A stretch of DNA of 64,000 bases from Antilocapra americana (lineage: Eukaryota > Chordata > Mammalia > Artiodactyla > Antilocapridae), in NCBI GenBank assembly GCA_007570785.1, contig ML664183.1:12358416-12422415 (forward strand), in the 5' to 3' direction. The translations under genes were made by a program, and so were the position numbers. A model generated the notes under the pieces. It worked only from the letters and a program-made list of their open reading frames with translations. It made no database searches and was not told the DNA's origin. Positions 47,960-60,443 of the stretch are shown in pieces. The first letter of the stretch is position 1; each line of letters opens with the position of its first letter.

Positions 47960-48260
47960 TTATAATAGTACCATAAATTTATATAATACTTTATAGCTTA
48001 CAAAGCACTTTCTCACATACCATCATCTCTGATCATTGTAATAACTTATCTTAGTAAATAGGGCATGCAGATGATGGATCACAAAGCCTTGCAGCTAGAA
48101 AAGACACCCTCTTTGAAATATCTCTAGGAGCCCTCTGAAGGCTCAGTTTAAAGGCACCATGTTCTTAATTATAAAGGGCAGGAACATTTAAATTGAAGTG
48201 ATTTGTCCAGGATCACACAGCTAACTCAGATTTCCTGATATTCAATTCATTGATCCAGAA
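47960..48260 (-). repeat. MIR remnant
   Basis: ACTTTATAGCTTACAAAGCA, CTTTCTCACATACC, then TTTGTCCAGGATCACACAGC match MIR in reverse; diverged. Confidence 0.55.
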
Positions 48261-48479
48261 TCTGATTACGTATTCAGCTTCATCTTATATACCATCTCTC
48301 CTAATTATGTAACCAATATGGAAGTAAAATTCACTAGTTTATAGCTCTCAGGTCTTTTCCACAAATGATTCTTAGGGATAAGAGGCTTCATATCTTTTTC
48401 TTTACTTCTTTAAAACTCTGATGCAGTCAATCCTGTTTTTAACCTAAAGTATTTTGAGTCTGAATCTGTGTCTACCTTA

Positions 48480-49265
48480 ATTCAAGCTATCATCATTTCT
48501 TGCCTGGATTATAAAAATACACTCCTATTTGGTCTCTCTGCTTCTTATGCGCTATCTCTCCATCCACTTTCACCAGTATGATTTATATCAGATGTAAATA
48601 TGATTTGTGACACTTCATAGTTTAAAACCTTTCACTGGTTCCCCATCACCTTCCCAATAAAGTAGGACAAGTAAGGTCCTTTATAACCTATCTCTCTAAA
48701 CTGATCTCTTACCACTTCTGTAGGGGCACCTTAAACTTCTTCCATTCCAAACCACCTACACTTCCGTGTATGCACCACAACCTCTTTCCACAGTACCTCT
48801 GTTCTTTCTGCCTGGAGCATCCTTACTCTTCTTCTTCAGTGGGTAACTTACTTATCCTACCTACCATTCCATACATCTTCTATGGAAGATGTCCATTACC
48901 CTGAAGGTTGGGTTAGGTCCCTCCTCTGTGATCTCACTGCAACTCCTAACACAGCCTAACTACAGTATCTGTTTTGCTATCTTATAATTGTTTACCTGTC
49001 TGCGTTTTCCCACCAAGACATATGACTACTGGACAGTGTAAATCTAGAACATTCTGTGCATATTTAGTGCATTTATTTCAAAATAATTAAGGGTGGGTAA
49101 GAATACTCCAAATGTTTCTTTCAGCCAAAACAAAATCGTGACTTCGTCCACCAAACAAGAAGCTCACAGAAAGAGAGATTTGGGGTTTTTTTTTTTTTTT
49201 TAACCTTCACATACTCTGTGCCTACTGTACAAGAGATATTCAGTAAATGTGTTGAATGAATGAAT
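48480..49265 (+). repeat. LINE-2 (L2) fragment
   Basis: TTTCACTGGTTCCCCATCAC, CTTCTTTCTGCCTGGAGCAT-like block, then the 3' end CAGTAAATGTGTTGAATGAA with TGAATGAATAATAC, in L2 order on the plus strand. Confidence 0.65.
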
Positions 49266-49269
49266 AATA

Positions 49270-50006
49270 CAAATAATTCATTTATTCAAATGTTGTTCCA
49301 ATAATTCTAGAGATAGATTTCAAGCTATGAACTTCTTAAAGAACTGATGACTAATTTTGTTTGGAGATCCCTTTACTTTGTCTTCAGATCCTTTCCTGGC
49401 TCATCCAGATTCTCATTTTGTATATGCTTTGTCATTTTCTTTGTTCTTCTCTCTTGGGCCAGCTTTTTATTATTTTTATTTAATAATATCTACTTCCCAA
49501 TATGATTTCTTTGTCTTTGTCATTTAGTCAGACCATTAACAGTATTTTTTAAAAACACATGTTGATTTTGGTCTTTCAATAAGATATTAAAAATAGATTC
49601 CCAGCTTTCTAAAGTTTTTTGTTGCTTTTTTTTTAAAGAAAGTCAAAATCTTTGGGGTTTTTTTTCCTCTTAGTGCCTCCAATTTGATTATTTCGTTTTA
49701 AAAACAAAATAACTTCATGATATATTCATTTCCTCTTATTTTTTGCTATAACATGCAACTTAATAATGATTTCAAGTTTAAAAATTCTCTAAGATTAGAG
49801 AGGGAGGTGTCATCTTATTGGGAAGGTAAACCTTTGCTGTATTAGTCTAACTGCGAAGAAGATAAGATTGCATTAATTTAGATGAAACCGAAAGCAGAAA
49901 ATAACATCTACTAGAGAAGTTGTGGTAATAATGACCAAAAAACCCCAAACAAGCAACTTCCAAATTGGAAACCTATGAAGTTTTAAGAGAATAATCAGTA
50001 TCAGTA
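49270..50006 (-). other. EXOC6: EXOC6 intron segment, no recognised element
   Basis: AT-rich with T-runs; nothing assigned. Confidence 0.45.
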
Positions 50007-50016
50007 GGGAAAAAAG

Positions 50017-50245
50017 AGCTTCCCTGGTAGCTCACATGGTAAAGAATCTGCCTGCAATGCTGGAGACCTAGGTTCAACCCCTGGATCGGGAAAAATCCCC
50101 TGGAGAAGGAAATGGCAACTCATTCCAGTATTTTTGCCTGGAGAATCCAATGGACAGAAGAGCCTGGCAGACTACAGTCCATAAGGTCGCAAAAAGTCCG
50201 ACATGACTGAAGCAACTTAGCGCGCGCACACACACACACACACAC
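50017..50245 (+). mobile_element. Bov-tA SINE with (CG/CA)n tail and target-site duplication
   Basis: CTTCCCTGGTAGCTCACATG, ATGCTGGAGACCTAGGTTC, CCTGGAGAATCCAATGG, GTCCGACATGACTG, ending in a GCGCGCGCACACAC tail to 50245. GGGAAAAAAG flanks it exactly at 50007-50016 and 50246-50255. Confidence 0.94.
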
Positions 50246-50255
50246 GGGAAAAAAG

Positions 50256-52530
50256 CACTAATTATTTGTAAATATAACAAGACTTTAAGTAGGAAAATAT
50301 GCCCTTCCTGCCCTTAGGATCTATGCACAGAAGTACAGTGTTTATATGGAGGGAGGAAAGATGGAGGGAAGTCAGGCTGTAAGTATGTATCTTTGGCATG
50401 AAAATATAAATCCTTAAACAATCTCATCCTAGGCAGACAGTTACCTTTACCATAAGATGTAGATTATTTGGAAAATAATCTACACAGAGTAGGAAAAGTT
50501 GTCAGGGATTGGGTGGAAGTGGAAGAAAGAATTCCCACGGAATCAGAAGAGTAAACAGATCAAAAGACTGAAAAAGAAGACGAGACCTAAGCTAAATAAA
50601 GTCTCAAGACTTTGTGGATAACAAGGCCAGGGCATATAAAATGGAATAATTTAGTAACTAAATAAATGACTGACTATAAATACAAACAGTCTGCAAATTG
50701 AGACTTCTCATAATTCCATTTCTTGTGCTGAAGATTTAAGGTAGCTAGTTAGAACCCAAAGTTTGGTTAGGCAAAGTATTCTATGCGGAACAGATGTGTT
50801 ATTTGAAGGGATGATGAAGAGCACCATCTAGTGGTTTTCCTAATGGTGAAGAACTCCTGCCTGGGAGTCTGAGGTCTTGTGAGATTTCTGGACTGTTAAA
50901 TTCCGTTACATGCGGCTGGTAGCGGTGGAGGGCAAGCCTCTGGAACCAACTGCCCCTGTACATTCGTAACCCCACTCTTATATAAGGTAGTGTCTATTCC
51001 TCTCCCTCTCTGAAAAAGGAGCAAATATGATACCCTAAAAAGCCATTAAAACCAGGAACAAATTCAAGTAGGCAAATAAGAGCATCCAGCTCACTTAAAA
51101 AAAAAAGATACTGAAATATCCCCTCATACCATCAACATAATTTTCCCAGATTCCTTTTATTTTAGGGTGTAGACTTTTTCCAAGGCTAGAAGAGAGGCCC
51201 TGAGATCGTAGCCATATACATACAAAAGTCTTTACAGGTTTTTTTTTTTTGAGGTGAGCTAAGTCTTTATCCAAATGAAAATCAAAACAAGGCCTTCAAA
51301 TGTAGAGACTCACCTATTTCTCAGTAACTCATTATTGAAAAAGATACCAGTGCTCTTTAACTTGGAGCTTTTCTAGTGCTTGTGAATTTAGTATATTAAA
51401 CTCTTAGGAGCTGATGACCTCCACTAGATTTTTGTGTAGAATATATTATATGAAAAAGTACATTCTCTAGTCTTATTCTGGGTACTTCAAATCCTTTGGA
51501 AATGTTTGGTTATTTTTTTTAGAGTTGTGAAGGATTTCTGAGATACCGCTATAGGAACTTAAGAGGGTATTTTTTATTTTTTCCTCTATACAGTTGCATT
51601 TGTAAGATATCTTATATTGGAGCCCAATATACATGAGATGTTTAATAAAACAAAAGCACATACACAGACTTAGAACATCAGCTTCATGCCAAGCTTGGCA
51701 AATGCTTCTTTCACCATTAGAAAAATGAAACAAAAACTAAAAGCATAATGGCTGCATGACATGAGAAACTGAATTGCTCCCAACTTTCTATCTCCCCAAC
51801 TTCAGCTGGTTGTGCTATTTGTTTCTACCTGCAGAGTGACATGTTAAGGCCTAGGAAATATATGCATAATGGTTTTACAAAATAAAAAGGATGGAAAAAT
51901 AATCCAACTAAATAAAAGGAACATTTAATTCAAAATAAAGGCCATTCCTGATGGTTAGATTTGACGTTCAACTTATTGCTTAAATTCCTTCACTGAATTT
52001 CTTGAGATGCCCATGATCTTTGGTGGTTTATGATACCGAGGTCCTGATTCTGCTATCTGACTTTCTCGGACTCTGGATTTCTTACTAGGATAAAACAGAA
52101 TAGTGGGATTTTGTGTTAATCCCACAAACCAGTCACAGACTTTTAAGTAATAGTTTCTGAACCTTTTGAAGGGAAAATAATAACTATGAATTAATATGGA
52201 TTTATGAAGAATCAGAGCAGTAACATTTTCTTCTTTGAAACAGTAATTAAAACTGGTAGATGAGGAAAACTCAATGGGCATTATTATTACTATATACCAG
52301 CAAGGCATCCAGCAAAATTGCTCATAACTTTGATTTACAATTAAGATTCAAAACTATGAGTTAAATTCACCTAGGGAATTAGCAACTGGCTAAAGAAATT
52401 TAAAGATACCCACAAGATTCTGAATAACAGATCTAAGTCAATTTGAACAGATAGATCCATGTAATGTGGTTCTCAAACTTTACTGTGCATCAGCATCACT
52501 TGAAAGATTTATTAAAAAAGAAACTGCTAT
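50256..52530 (-). other. EXOC6: EXOC6 intron segment, repeat-poor
   Basis: About 2.3 kb of AT-rich DNA with a T-run near 51240. No exon or named repeat is recognised. Confidence 0.5.
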
Positions 52531-52540
52531 GTCCTGTGCC

Positions 52541-55500
52541 AAGAATTGCTGGCATATTGAGTGCAACACTTTCACAGCATCATCTTTCAGGATTTGAAAT
52601 AGCTCAGCTAAATTCCATCACCTCCACTAGCTTTGTTCATAGTGATGCTTTCTAAGGCCCACTTGACTTCACATTCAGGATGTCTGGCTCTAGGTGGGTG
52701 ACCACACCAACATGATTATCTGGGTCAAGAAGATCTTTTTTGTACAGTTCTGTGTATTCTTGTCACCTCTTCTTAGTATCTTCTGCTTCTGTTAGGTCCA
52801 TACCATTTCTGTCCTTTATTGAGCCAATCTTTGCATGAAATGTTCCCTTGGTATCTCTAATTTTCTTGAAGAGATCTCTAGTCTTTCCCATTCTGTTGTT
52901 TTCCTCTATTTCTTTGCATTGATCACTGAGAAAGGCTTTCTTCTCTCTCTTTGCTATTCTTTGGAACTCTGCATTCAGATGGGAATATCTTTCCTTTTCT
53001 CCTTTGCTTTTCACTTCTCTTCTCTTCAGAGCTATTTGTAAGGCCTCCTCAGACAGCCATTTTGCTTTTTTGCATTTCTTTTTCTTGGGGATGGTCTTGC
53101 TCCGTCTTCTGTACAATGTCACAAATCCCCGTCCATAGTTCATCAGGCACTCTATCAGATGTAGTGCCTTAAATCTATTTCTCACTTCCACTGTATTGTT
53201 GTTAGGGATTTGATTTAGGTTATACCTGAAGGTCTAGTGGTTTTCCTCACTTTCTTCAACTGAAGTCTGAATTTGGCAATAAGGAGTTCATGATCTGAGC
53301 CACAGTCAGCTCCCAGTCTTGTTTTTGCTGACTGTATAGAGCATCTCCATCTTTGGCTGCAAATAATATAATCAATCTGATTTCAGTACTGACCGCCTGG
53401 TGATATCCATGTGTAGAGTCTTCTCTTGTGTTGTTGGAAGAGGGTGTTTGCTATGACCAGTGCGTTCTCTTGGCAAAATTCTATTAGCTTTGCCCTGCTT
53501 CATTCTGTACTCCAAGGCCAAATTTGCCTGTTACTCCAGGTATTTCTTAACTTCCTACTTTTGCATTTCAGTGCCCTATAATGAAAAGGACATCTTTCTT
53601 GGGTGTTAGTTCTAAAAGGTCTTGTAGGTCTTCATAGAATTGTTCAACCTCAGGTTCTTCAGCATTACTGGTGGGGGCAAAGCCTTGGATTACTGTGATA
53701 CTGAATGGTTTGCCTTGGAAATGAACAGAGATCATTCTGTCATTTTTGAGATTGCATCCAAATACTGCATTTTGGACTCTTTTGTTGTCTATGATGGCTA
53801 CTCCATTTCTTCTAAGGGATTTTTGCTCACAGTAGTCAATATAATGGTCATCTGAGTTAAATTTACCCATTCCAGTCCATTTTAGTTTGCTGATTCATAA
53901 AATATCAACGTCCACTCTTGCCTTCTCCTGTTTGACCACTTCCAATTTGCCTTGGTTAATGGACCTAACATTCCAGGTTCCTATGCAACATTGCTCTTTA
54001 CAGCATCACACCTTTCTTCCATCACCAGTCGCATCCACAACTGGGTGTTGTTTTTACTTTGGCTCCATCTTTTCATTCTTTCTGGAGTTATTTGTCCACT
54101 GATCTCCAGTAGCATATTGGGCACATATCAACCTGGGAAGTTCATCTTTCAGTGTCCTATCTTTTTGCCTTTTCATACTGTTCACGGGGTTTTCAAGGAA
54201 GGAACACTGAGGTGGTTTGCCATTCCCTTCTCCAGGGGATCACATTTTGTCAGAACTCTCCACCATGACCAGTCTGTCTTGGGTAGCCCTACACTGGTGG
54301 AATTCCAGTTGAGCTATTTCAAATCCTAAAAGATGATGCTGTGAAAGTGCTGCACTCAATATGCCAGCAAATTTGGAAAACTCAGCAATGGCCACAGGAC
54401 TGGAAAAGGTCAGTTTTCATTCCAATCCCAAAGAAAGGCAATGCCAAAGAATGCTCAAATTACCATACAATTGCACTCATCTCACATGCTAGTAAAGTAA
54501 TGCTCAAAATTCTCCAAGCCAGACTTCAGCAATATATGAACCGTGAACTTCCAGATGTTCAAGCTGGTTTTAGAAAAGGCAGAGGAACCAGAGATCAAAT
54601 TGCCAACATCTGATGTATCATCGAAAAAGCAAGAGAGTTCGAGAAAAACATCTATTTCTGCTTATTGACTATGTCAAAGCCTTTGACTGTATGGATCACA
54701 ATAAACTGTGGAAAATTCTTCAAGAGATGGGAATACTAGATCATGTGACCTGCTTCTTGAGAATTGTATATGAAGGTCAGGAAGCAACAGTTAGAACTGG
54801 ACATGGAATAACAGACTGGTTTCAAATAGGAAAAGGAGTACGTCAAGGCTGTATATTGTCACCCTGCTTATTTAACTTATATGCAGAGTACATCATGAGA
54901 AATGCTGGGCTGGAGGAAGCACAAGCTGGGATCAAGAATGCCGGGAGAAATATCAATAACCTCAGATATGCAGATGATACCACCCTTATGGCAGAAAGTG
55001 AAGAGGAACTAATGAGCCTCTTGATGAAAGTGAAAGAGGGGAGTGAAAAAGTTGGCTTAAAGCTCAACATTCAGAAAACTAAGATCATGGCATCTGATCC
55101 CATCACTTCACAGCAGGCAGATGGGGAAACAGTGGAAACAATGGCTGACTTTATTTTTTGGGCTCCAAAATCACTGCAGATGGTGACCACAGCCATGAAA
55201 TTAATAGACGCTTACTCCTTGGAAGGAAGGTTATGACCAACCTAGATAGCATACTGAAAAGCAGAGACATTACTTTGCCAACAAAGGTCCATCTAGTCAA
55301 GGCTATGGTTTTTCCAGTAGTCATGTATGGATGTGAGAGTTGGACTATAAAGAAAGTTGAGTGCCAAAGGATTGATGCTTTTGAACTGTGGTATTGAAGA
55401 AGACTCTTGAGAGTTGCTTGGACTGCAAGGAGATCCAACCAGTCTATCCTAAAGGAGATCAGACCTGGGTGTTCATTGGAAGGACTGATGTTGAAGCTGA

Positions 55501-55756
55501 AACTCCAACACTTTGGCCACCTGATGCAAAGAGCTGACTCACTTGAAAAGACCCTATGGTGGGAAAGATTGAGGGCAGGAGCAGAAGGGGACGACAGAGG
55601 ATGAGATGTTTGGATGGCATCACCAACTCAATGGACATGAGTCTGGGTAATCTCCAGGAGTTAGTGATGGACAGAGAGGCCTAGTGTGCTGCAGTCCATG
55701 GGGATGCAGAGTCGGACACGACTGAGTGAATGAACTCAACTGAACTGAACTGATAA
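52541..55756 (+). mobile_element. Near full-length BovB LINE with inverted 5' half
   Basis: Two opposed arms. The minus arm (52541 to about 54295) carries the 5' leader, the APE-type endonuclease region (minus frame 53568-53870, GKFNSDDHYIDYCEQ, SLRRNGVAIIDNK) and the ORF2 linker (52763-53191). The plus arm (about 54296 to 55756) carries RT and the 3' end, with YADD at 54967-54978. About 80 bp (from GGAATTCCAGTTGAGC to ATGCCAGCAA) is present in both arms. Imperfect 10-bp repeats GTCCTGTGCC (52531-52540) and GTCATGTGCC (55757-55766) bound the whole, which favours one insertion event. The RT frame has a TGA at 54611-54613, a one-base loss near 54662 and a shift near 55157, so it is inactive. 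Confidence 0.9.
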
Positions 55757-55769
55757 GTCATGTGCCCTG

Positions 55770-56077
55770 ATCAGAGGGTCCAAGTGGAAAAGGAGTAAAC
55801 TTTTCTCATTTATATAAAGGGGACAATACTGGAAGACTTTTTCCTTTCAGTGGGAATACCTTTTCTAATTGCACAAAGGCACAATATGGACTAGGGGTGA
55901 CTCTACCCCTAAGGTAGAACTAAGTTTCATTAGGAGAAGTTTAGAGAAAATGATATTTCAGCTCAGTGTAAGAAAATGATACAGTAATATAGTAAATGGA
56001 AACTCATATTTTAAAGAGTAGTTATCTCCTAAATTAAATGTTCAAGGAAAAGCTGGACAACTACTTGACAGGGTTAT
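55770..56077 (-). other. EXOC6: EXOC6 intron segment
   Basis: About 300 bp between BovB and a CHR SINE; nothing recognised. Confidence 0.5.
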
Positions 56078-56226
56078 TTTCATTTATTTATTTTTAAAAA
56101 TATTTATTTGGCTGCATATGGTCTTTAGTTATGGCCTACAGGATCTAGTTCCTGACCAGGGATCAAAACCAGTCCCTCAGCACTGGGAACATGGAGTGTT
56201 AGGTCCTGGACCACCAGGGAAGTTGA
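56078..56226 (-). mobile_element. CHR-type SINE
   Basis: TTTATTTGGCTGCATATGG, GTTCCTGACCAGGGATCAAA, GGTCCTGGACCACCAGGGAA: reverse CHR. Confidence 0.87.
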
Positions 56227-56593
56227 ATAGCATTATTTCACAGTGTTTCAAAGTGGCAGAGTATTTGAATGTGTATTACCAGGGAGATGGTGAAACTCAA
56301 TCATCATTTGCTTCTAGGATTCTACATTTGAACTATCTGCCCATTTTCTCCATATCCTAGTTGATTCCTAAGGCATCCAAATTCCTTTTCTTCACAAATA
56401 TACCATAAATTCTAGCCTTCCTCTTACCTAACCAAATTCGTCTTCCTGTTTATGTTTCTTTTCCTTCCCCTGCCCTGACATGCAGAAAGCATACACATGG
56501 CATCAATTCTAAAAATAAATTTTGCATTTTAAAAAGTTGCTTCCTTCCAGATTAACAACAGACAAACAAAAACACTATTTAAAACAAGCGTGA

Positions 56594-56728
56594 AGGGAAT
56601 TCCCTGGCAGTCCAGAGGTTAGGACTCTAAGCTTCTACTATAAACCAAGGGGGCTTGGTTCAATCCCTCGTCAGGCCACCAAGATCCTGCAAGCTGCGTG
56701 GCATAGCCAAATAAATAAATTAATAATG
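56594..56728 (+). mobile_element. CHR-type SINE
   Basis: GGGAATTCCCTGGCAGTCCA, GGTTCAATCCCTCGTCAGG, GCAAGCTGCGTGGCATAGCC with an AAATAAATAAATTAAT tail. Confidence 0.88.
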
Positions 56729-56838
56729 GGATGAAAACTAAAATTCTCAAATTACTGGAGAAAGCTAAGTTCCATGTTTAAGTGATTTACATATCAATCA
56801 CGAGAAGTCATGAGTTCTTTTTGTACCAGGAGTGTTGT

Positions 56839-56949
56839 AACTCTCTGGTGGTCCAGTGGTTAGGACTCTGGGCTTCCACTGCCAGGGGCCCAGGTTTGAT
56901 CCTTGGTTGGGGAACTAAGATCCCACAAGCCTCAGGAGGTGGCCAAATG
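56839..56949 (+). mobile_element. CHR-type SINE
   Basis: AACTCTCTGGTGGTCCAGTG, GGCTTCCACTGCCAGGGGCC, TTGGTTGGGGAACTAAGATC. Confidence 0.88.
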
Positions 56950-57014
56950 GGGGCAAAGTGGAATGTCAATTTTTATTTGTTCAGTGATTACCAAATTCCT
57001 GATACTGTATTAAG

Positions 57015-57682
57015 TAATGATCTGGTCTCATTACTTCATGCGTATAGATTGGGAAACAATCGAAACAGTGAAAGACTTTTATTTTCTTGGGCTCCAAAAT
57101 CAATGCAGATGGTGACTGCAACCATAAAATTGACACTTGCTCCTTGGAAGCAAAACTATGACAAACCTAGACAGCACAGTAAAAAGCAGAGACATCACTA
57201 TACCAACAAAGGTCCATATAGTCAAAGTTATGATTTTTCCAGTAGTCATGTATGGATGTGAGAGTTGGACCACAAAGACAGCTAAGCGATGAAGAACTGA
57301 TGCTTTTGAACTGTGGTGCTGGAGAAGACTCTTGAGAGTTCCTTGGACAGCAAGGAGATTGAATCAGTCAATCCTAAAGGAAATCAACCCTAAATAGTCA
57401 TTGGAAGGACTGATGCTGAAGCTGAAGCTCCAATACTTTGGCCACCTCATGCAAAGAGCCAACTCACTGGAAAAGACCCTGATGCTGGGAAAGATAGAAG
57501 GCAGGAGGAGAAGAGGATGACAGAGGATGAGACGGTTTGAAGGCATCACTGACTCAATGGACATGAGTTGGAGCAGGCTCCAGGAGATGGTGAAGGACAG
57601 GGAAGCCTGACATGCTGCAGTCCATGGAGTTGTGACGAGTCAGACACAAATGAGGGACTGAACAACAACAAATACTTGATAA
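57015..57682 (+). mobile_element. BovB LINE 3' fragment with short target-site duplication
   Basis: Starts at ATCTGGTCTCATTACTTCAT and runs through GATGTGAGAGTTGGACC to the 3' end with an AACAACAACAAATAC tail. GTATTAAG at 57007-57014 and 57683-57690 may be the duplication. The ORF is broken; the frame at 56782-57261 is a fusion of flank and BovB and is not a gene. Confidence 0.88.
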
Positions 57683-58264
57683 GTATTAAGGAGCAGAGCC
57701 AACCACAGGCATAATCTTATAGGAAGCTGAGCTATCGTCTGTGATTTGTCTTTAAGTCCTGGTTTCTCCCTTTCTGTAACTATAGTACCAGAACCTTGGC
57801 CCTCATCAGGCTAGGATTTATACCTTTTTGCACCTGATCCCGGACATCTTTAACAGAGTTATACCTTACAGTTATGTATAATTTCTTCTAAGAGATTAGT
57901 CTTTTAAGAAAACATCAGTGTTATAAAAGAAGCCTTCAGTAACTCCACCCAAATAAGTAACTAATGGGTGAAAGTGTTCTGTGATGGGACAAAGAGGCAA
58001 AGCTGTGTGTTTATATGCTTTTTCTAAGTAGAGTTAGTCTTGCTCTTCAAGGAGAGGTAAGAGAACAGAGAAAATATCTAGGTACCTGAAGCAGACTAAC
58101 CAAACAGTAATTTCCACTTTTGAACAAATATCTAATTGAGAAGACACAATCAAATGCCAATAAAGGGCTCAACGACCCAATTATCAATATTCTGAAATGC
58201 CTCAAGCAATACTTATATAAAAAGTTTACATGAGTATTATACTGAAATGATCTCATAAGATAGC

Positions 58265-58387
58265 TTTTTTTTTTTCTTTTGGCATGCAGCATGGCTTGTG
58301 GGACCTTAGGTCCCTAACAGGGATTGAACCAGAGCCCTCCATAGTGAAAACACAGAGTCCCAACCACTGAACCACCTGGGAATTCCC
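58265..58387 (-). mobile_element. CHR-type SINE
   Basis: Poly-T, GGCATGCAGCATGGCTTGTG, CCCTAACAGGGATTGAACC, AACCACTGAACCACCTGGG: reverse CHR. Confidence 0.9.
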
Positions 58388-58428
58388 CTATAAAACAGCT
58401 TTTAAAGACTTTTAAGAAATCAGTTTCA

Positions 58429-58676
58429 CATGTAAATTATCATATGTGAAACGAATCATTAGTCCAGGTTCGATGCATGATACAAGGTGCTCAGGGCTGG
58501 TGCACTGGGATGACCTAGAGGGATGGGATGGGGAGGGAGGTGGGAGGAGGATTCTGGATGGGGAACACATGTACACCCATGGTGGATTCTTGCCAATGTA
58601 TGGCAAAACCAATACAATATTGTAAAGTAAAAAAATAAGTAAAATTAAATAAAATAAAATTTTACATAGGGAAAAA
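58429..58676 (+). mobile_element. L1-BT 3'UTR insertion with 15-bp target-site duplication
   Basis: Only the last ~250 bp of bovine L1: CATATGTGAAACGAATCATT, GTCCAGGTTCGATGCATGA, ACACATGTACACCCATGGTG, GTATGGCAAAACCAATACAA and an A-rich tail. AAGAAATCAGTTTCA is perfect at 58414-58428 and 58677-58691. Strongly 5'-truncated and apparently recent. Confidence 0.95.
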
Positions 58677-58741
58677 AAGAAATCAGTTTCAAACTATTTG
58701 TAGAATGAATTAACAATTGCTTTGAGTTAGAAACTTTTAAA

Positions 58742-59024
58742 ATTGTACTTATTTATGCATTTATTTTTGGCTGGGTCTTGCTGTACTAGGGCTTTCTCAA
58801 GTTGCAATGAGTAGGGGCTACTCTCTAGTTGTAGTGCTCCAGCTTCTCAGTGAGGTGGCTTCTTTTGTTGCAGAGCACTGGCTCTAGAGCGTGTAGGCTA
58901 CAGTAGCTTTGGCACACAGGCGTAATTGCTCCACAGCATGTAGGATCTTCCTAGATCAGGTATCGAACCTCTGACCCCTGTACTGGCAAGCAGATTCTTA
59001 ACCACTGGACCACCAGGGAATTTC
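58742..59024 (-). mobile_element. CHR SINE, long form
   Basis: TTTATTTTTGGCTGGGTCTT, GCTTTCTCAAGTTGCAATGA, GTTGCAGAGCACTGGCTCTA, CTTAACCACTGGACCACCAG: the long cetartiodactyl CHR element in reverse. Confidence 0.9.
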
Positions 59025-59039
59025 CTGAAACATTTTTTT

Positions 59040-59200
59040 TTAAATCTATTTATTTGACTGTGCCAGCTCTTAGTTGCTGTTTGTAGGATCTTTAGTTGTG
59101 GTATGTAGGATCTAGTTCCCTGGTCAGGGATCAAACCTGTCACCCCTGTATTGGGAGTGCAGAAAGAATCTTGGCCATTGGACTACCAGGGAAGTCCCTA
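59040..59200 (-). mobile_element. CHR SINE, short form
   Basis: TTTATTTGACTGTGCCAGCT, CCTGGTCAGGGATCAAACC, GGACTACCAGGGAAGTCCC in reverse, about 15 bp from the preceding long CHR element. Confidence 0.9.
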
Positions 59201-59204
59201 GAAG

Positions 59205-60443
59205 CATTTTTAATAGTGCTTTTTGGTAAATATTTTAGTAAATACAAGAAATACTATCTTGTAAATGAAAGTTTTATTTTGAGAAAGAAATATAATAAAG
59301 GCTTTCTAACTTGAGAAAATTAGAAATGCTTTCTAGGAAAAGAAAATGAATTCTTCTCTTCCCTAGGGAAAAACTACTTTGTAGATTAGTATTTCTCTTT
59401 TTTGAAGGAAATTGATGAATCTTTAAAAACTGTATTTTTTTGTGTAAAAATGATTGAAAAATGTAAGGAATAATTGAGCCTATATACTTATTCTTTTTAA
59501 TGTTAATTATGTTTTTCCTAGCAGAATGCCTTGTATAGAGGCAGACAAATATTTATTATCCATTGAAAAAAACTGTCACTCCTGCTTCAGCTGCAAGCCA
59601 CTGACATTTAATTTTCTAATGTCTTTCACACAGAATATATTATTGCAAAATCTGCCCCAAAGAAGTATTTTACAATCCTTGTGCCCCACTGTTTTTCAAT
59701 TTATCAACAGTGGTGCCTGCCTAAACTGTCAACCAGGGATTTTCATCATTTAATCAATATACCATACATTTGAAAGGAGTGCTTAAAAATTATTCCATAA
59801 ACTCATGTCTTGTATAAGGGTCATAAAACCTACAGCTAGAAGCATTTATAGCAAAGCTAATAAATAAACAGCACAATCAATTTTGAAGGTGACTGGTTAA
59901 TGTCAACATTAGATTATGGAATCTGCTAACCCTGTCACCTAAAGAAAATAAAGCAAAAAATAAGGGCAAAGGTAAAGACTTGAGAAATTCTTTGGGACAG
60001 AGAATCAAAATGTCAGACTATAAAGAAACTGCACTTGGAATGCAGGGTACTAAGAGTATTCTTTAGCAAGTATCTCAAAGTTTACATATGGAAAATAAGA
60101 ATGACAAACAATAATTTCATTCATTTACTACAAACCTCAGGAGAGTTCTGGCAAGAAGACAAGAATGACCAGAAGGAAGAAAGAAAAAAAAAAAAAGAAT
60201 TATAAATAAATCACCTTTTTAATTATCCATTCAGATTGTCACTTTAGTGCCACTCTAGAGGCCCTAAATGTGAAACTGAACTTTTTCTCTTCTTGGAAGG
60301 AAGTTGCTTCTAAGGCTTCTAGAAGTTTAGCTGGATCAGACCTCCTTTCTCTTTAATGAACTATGCTACTCTATGCCACTTTCCCATGTAATTTAAATAT
60401 AGATTCCTAGAAATGCATCAGATTTAACCAATAAGGTACTTAC
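59205..60443 (-). other. EXOC6: EXOC6 intron segment next to exon
   Basis: AT-rich; no repeat or gene recognised. A poly-A run is at about 60182-60196. Confidence 0.5.
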
